Below are positions 6,158 to 7,374 of a stretch of DNA of 7,374 bases, in pieces; position 1 is the stretch's first letter; every line of letters begins with the position of its first letter. Position numbers and translations under genes: made by a program. The notes below the pieces were generated by a model, which saw only the letters and a list, made by a program, of their open reading frames with translations, was not told the origin of the DNA and made no database searches. Origin of the DNA: an uncultured Clostridia bacterium (lineage in GTDB: Bacteria > Bacillota > Clostridia > Oscillospirales > Oscillospiraceae); contig CAMVJF010000080.1 in the NCBI GenBank assembly GCA_947167725.1, positions 1-7,374 on the forward strand, written 5' to 3'.

Positions 6158-6213
6158 ACAGCCTCCGGGAAGCGGATCCGCTTCCCGGAGGCTGTGTTCT
6201 TCTGTTCTTCTTT
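6158..6213 (+). terminator. Intrinsic terminator with a 38-bp perfect palindrome
   Basis: Positions 6158-6195 form a perfect palindrome (19 bases per arm, centred on GGATCC), which folds into a stem of about 17 bp. A T-rich tail (GTTCTTCTGTTCTTCTTT) follows, as expected for termination on the + strand after the PH-like protein gene, whose stop is 12 nt upstream. It also lies 23 nt beyond the stop of the convergent acyltransferase gene, so it may act for both, though the minus side lacks a T-run. Confidence 0.85.
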
Positions 6214-6218
6214 GTGTC

Positions 6219-7374
6219 TTACGCGAGGCCGGGCGGGCAGGGGCGGCCGGCCGCACGGCAATACGCGAAGTAAAGCTCCTCGGTCGCGAGCGCCATCTTC
6301 GTGACGGCAAAATCGCAGTCGTGCGGATAGATGTACCAGGTGTCCTCCAGCGTGTTGAGGTCCACGCAGTCGCCGTGTTTGCCGAGGTATTCATATTCGA
6401 TATGGCAGGAATACAGGCTTGGGACCGGCTTGATCATCTCAAAGGGATCGCCGTCCACATCCGTGCCGCGCACGGTGAAGCCGTTCATATCGTGCACCAT
6501 CGTTCCTTCACCGAGACGGATGAACTTCTTCGCGTTCGGAAGCGTGTCCACCGTGACCGGCAGGACGCCGCTCGAGTAGCGGCCCTCCTCGACCTCGCGG
6601 CGGACGTTCGCGCGCTCCCACTCGTACCAGTCCGGGATGTGGGAAAACTCGGTCGCGCCCTTGTCGGCGCTCAGCTCGCCGAGCTCGGACATGGTCCAGC
6701 TTTTGCCGCAGCTCTCGCAGAAGAGCTGCGTCCCCTTCGAGCGCATACGGTACTCCGTGCCGCAGTGCGGACATTGATAGAGCACCTTGTGCAGACCCTC
6801 CGCACGGCCCTCGTAGGGCGTGCAGATGCCGCGCTCCTTCTGCCAGGCAAAGTCGTCGTACTGAAAGGCCTCGACGATGCGGCGGTTGATCTCGTCGACG
6901 GACGCGGCCGCAAGCTCCTCGGGCGTGAAGAGCAGGCGGAACTCAGCCTCCGTGGGCCTGACGCCGCGGTCGTGCAGATTCCAGAAGGGAGAGTTGACAT
7001 GGTGACCATGGCAGATGAGCGTCACGACCGGGACCTTGAGCAGCTTGCAGAGCTTGCCGAGCGAGGCGGGCAGCACGGCCGTCGTGCCGCAGAGGGAATA
7101 GCGCGCCTCCGGGTAGATCATGGCGACGTCGCCGTTTTCGATCACGGTCTTGAGCTGGCGGACGAGCGTGATGTCGCTGGTGAACTTGCGCTTGCAGATG
7201 CAGCCGACCCGGCGCAAAAGCTCCTCTCGTCCGATAAAGCCGTCGATCGCCACGACGTAGTTCGCCCGGTGGGGATAGATCGTCATCGTCGCGACCTTGA
7301 AGTCCAGAAAGGCGTTGTGATTGCAGAGCATCACATAGGGCGGCTCAAGGCCCTCGGTGCCGATGCGGCGGATG
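6219..7374 (-). CDS. PlsC-type lysophospholipid acyltransferase with an internal zinc ribbon, 5'-truncated
   Basis: The reading frame is open to the right edge, so the N-terminus is missing; 384 residues are visible. The GTG at 7334 is inside the domain and is not the start, because the frame continues upstream as EGLEPPYVMLCNHNAFLD. H19 and D24 of the visible part form the NHx4D motif of glycerolipid acyltransferases. IYPEARYS (about 86-93) matches the second conserved block (usually FPEG), and VPVVTLICHGHH (about 114-125) a later one. The family moves an acyl chain to 1-acylglycerol-3-phosphate or a similar acceptor at the membrane. After the catalytic part comes a zinc ribbon, CPHC (C201, C204) and CESC (C219, C222), then a tail of about 160 residues rich in W, Y and D (FSHIPDWYEWERANV) of unknown role. 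The true acceptor is unknown. A symbol such as plsC is not justified. Confidence 0.9.
   Translation of the reverse strand, partial: IRRIGTEGLEPPYVMLCNHNAFLDFKVATMTIYPHRANYVVAIDGFIGREELLRRVGCICKRKFTSDITLVRQLKTVIENGDVAMIYPEARYSLCGTTAVLPASLGKLCKLLKVPVVTLICHGHHVNSPFWNLHDRGVRPTEAEFRLLFTPEELAAASVDEINRRIVEAFQYDDFAWQKERGICTPYEGRAEGLHKVLYQCPHCGTEYRMRSKGTQLFCESCGKSWTMSELGELSADKGATEFSHIPDWYEWERANVRREVEEGRYSSGVLPVTVDTLPNAKKFIRLGEGTMVHDMNGFTVRGTDVDGDPFEMIKPVPSLYSCHIEYEYLGKHGDCVDLNTLEDTWYIYPHDCDFAVTKMALATEELYFAYCRAAGRPCPPGLA

Noticed and set aside
5419..6273. 284-codon + strand ORF in the second frame of the PH-like gene
   Set aside because: It is arginine- and alanine-rich, runs through the palindromic terminator, and competes with a coupled, better-supported frame.

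Overview
The window looks like chromosomal DNA of a GC-rich Firmicute, probably a gut-type Clostridium relative (Oscillospirales or Christensenellales-like). The basis is about 60% GC by eye, strong AAGGAGG or GGAGG ribosome binding sites, sigma-A-like promoters, long perfect hairpins at gene ends, and protein families typical of such genomes. The taxonomy is inference; no marker gene is present.

Layout. Positions 1-367 are non-coding as far as I can see, with a perfect 14-bp hairpin (99-134) that probably ends an upstream unit and a promoter near 271-299. A secreted, repeat-rich surface-type protein follows on the + strand. Its signal peptide is complete only if translation begins at an ATC codon at 368; the first ATG (434) lies inside the signal sequence. 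A 17-bp perfect hairpin (2017-2053) separates it from a convergent two-gene minus-strand operon: nagA (N-acetylglucosamine-6-phosphate deacetylase) then manA (mannose-6-phosphate isomerase). Both feed sugars toward fructose-6-phosphate. A consensus-like promoter (TTGTCA, 17 nt, TATAAT) drives nagA.

Divergent from nagA is a + strand unit. It holds a cysteine-rich treble-clef/zinc-ribbon protein that appears split by a one-base frameshift near 4973-4976, and, overlapping its stop codon by one base, a 306-residue protein of unknown function with probable PH-like beta-rich modules. A 38-bp perfect palindrome with a T-rich tail ends this unit. Convergent to it, and running off the right edge, is a PlsC-type acyltransferase carrying its own zinc ribbon.

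Functionally there are three blocks: a secreted beta-repeat protein; amino-sugar and mannose catabolism; and a group of zinc-ribbon proteins with a lipid-modifying enzyme nearby. No mobile element, CRISPR array, tRNA or rRNA was seen. The points most worth following up are the apparent ATC start, the frameshifted zinc-ribbon gene with an internal ribosome binding site, and the acyltransferase/zinc-ribbon fusion.
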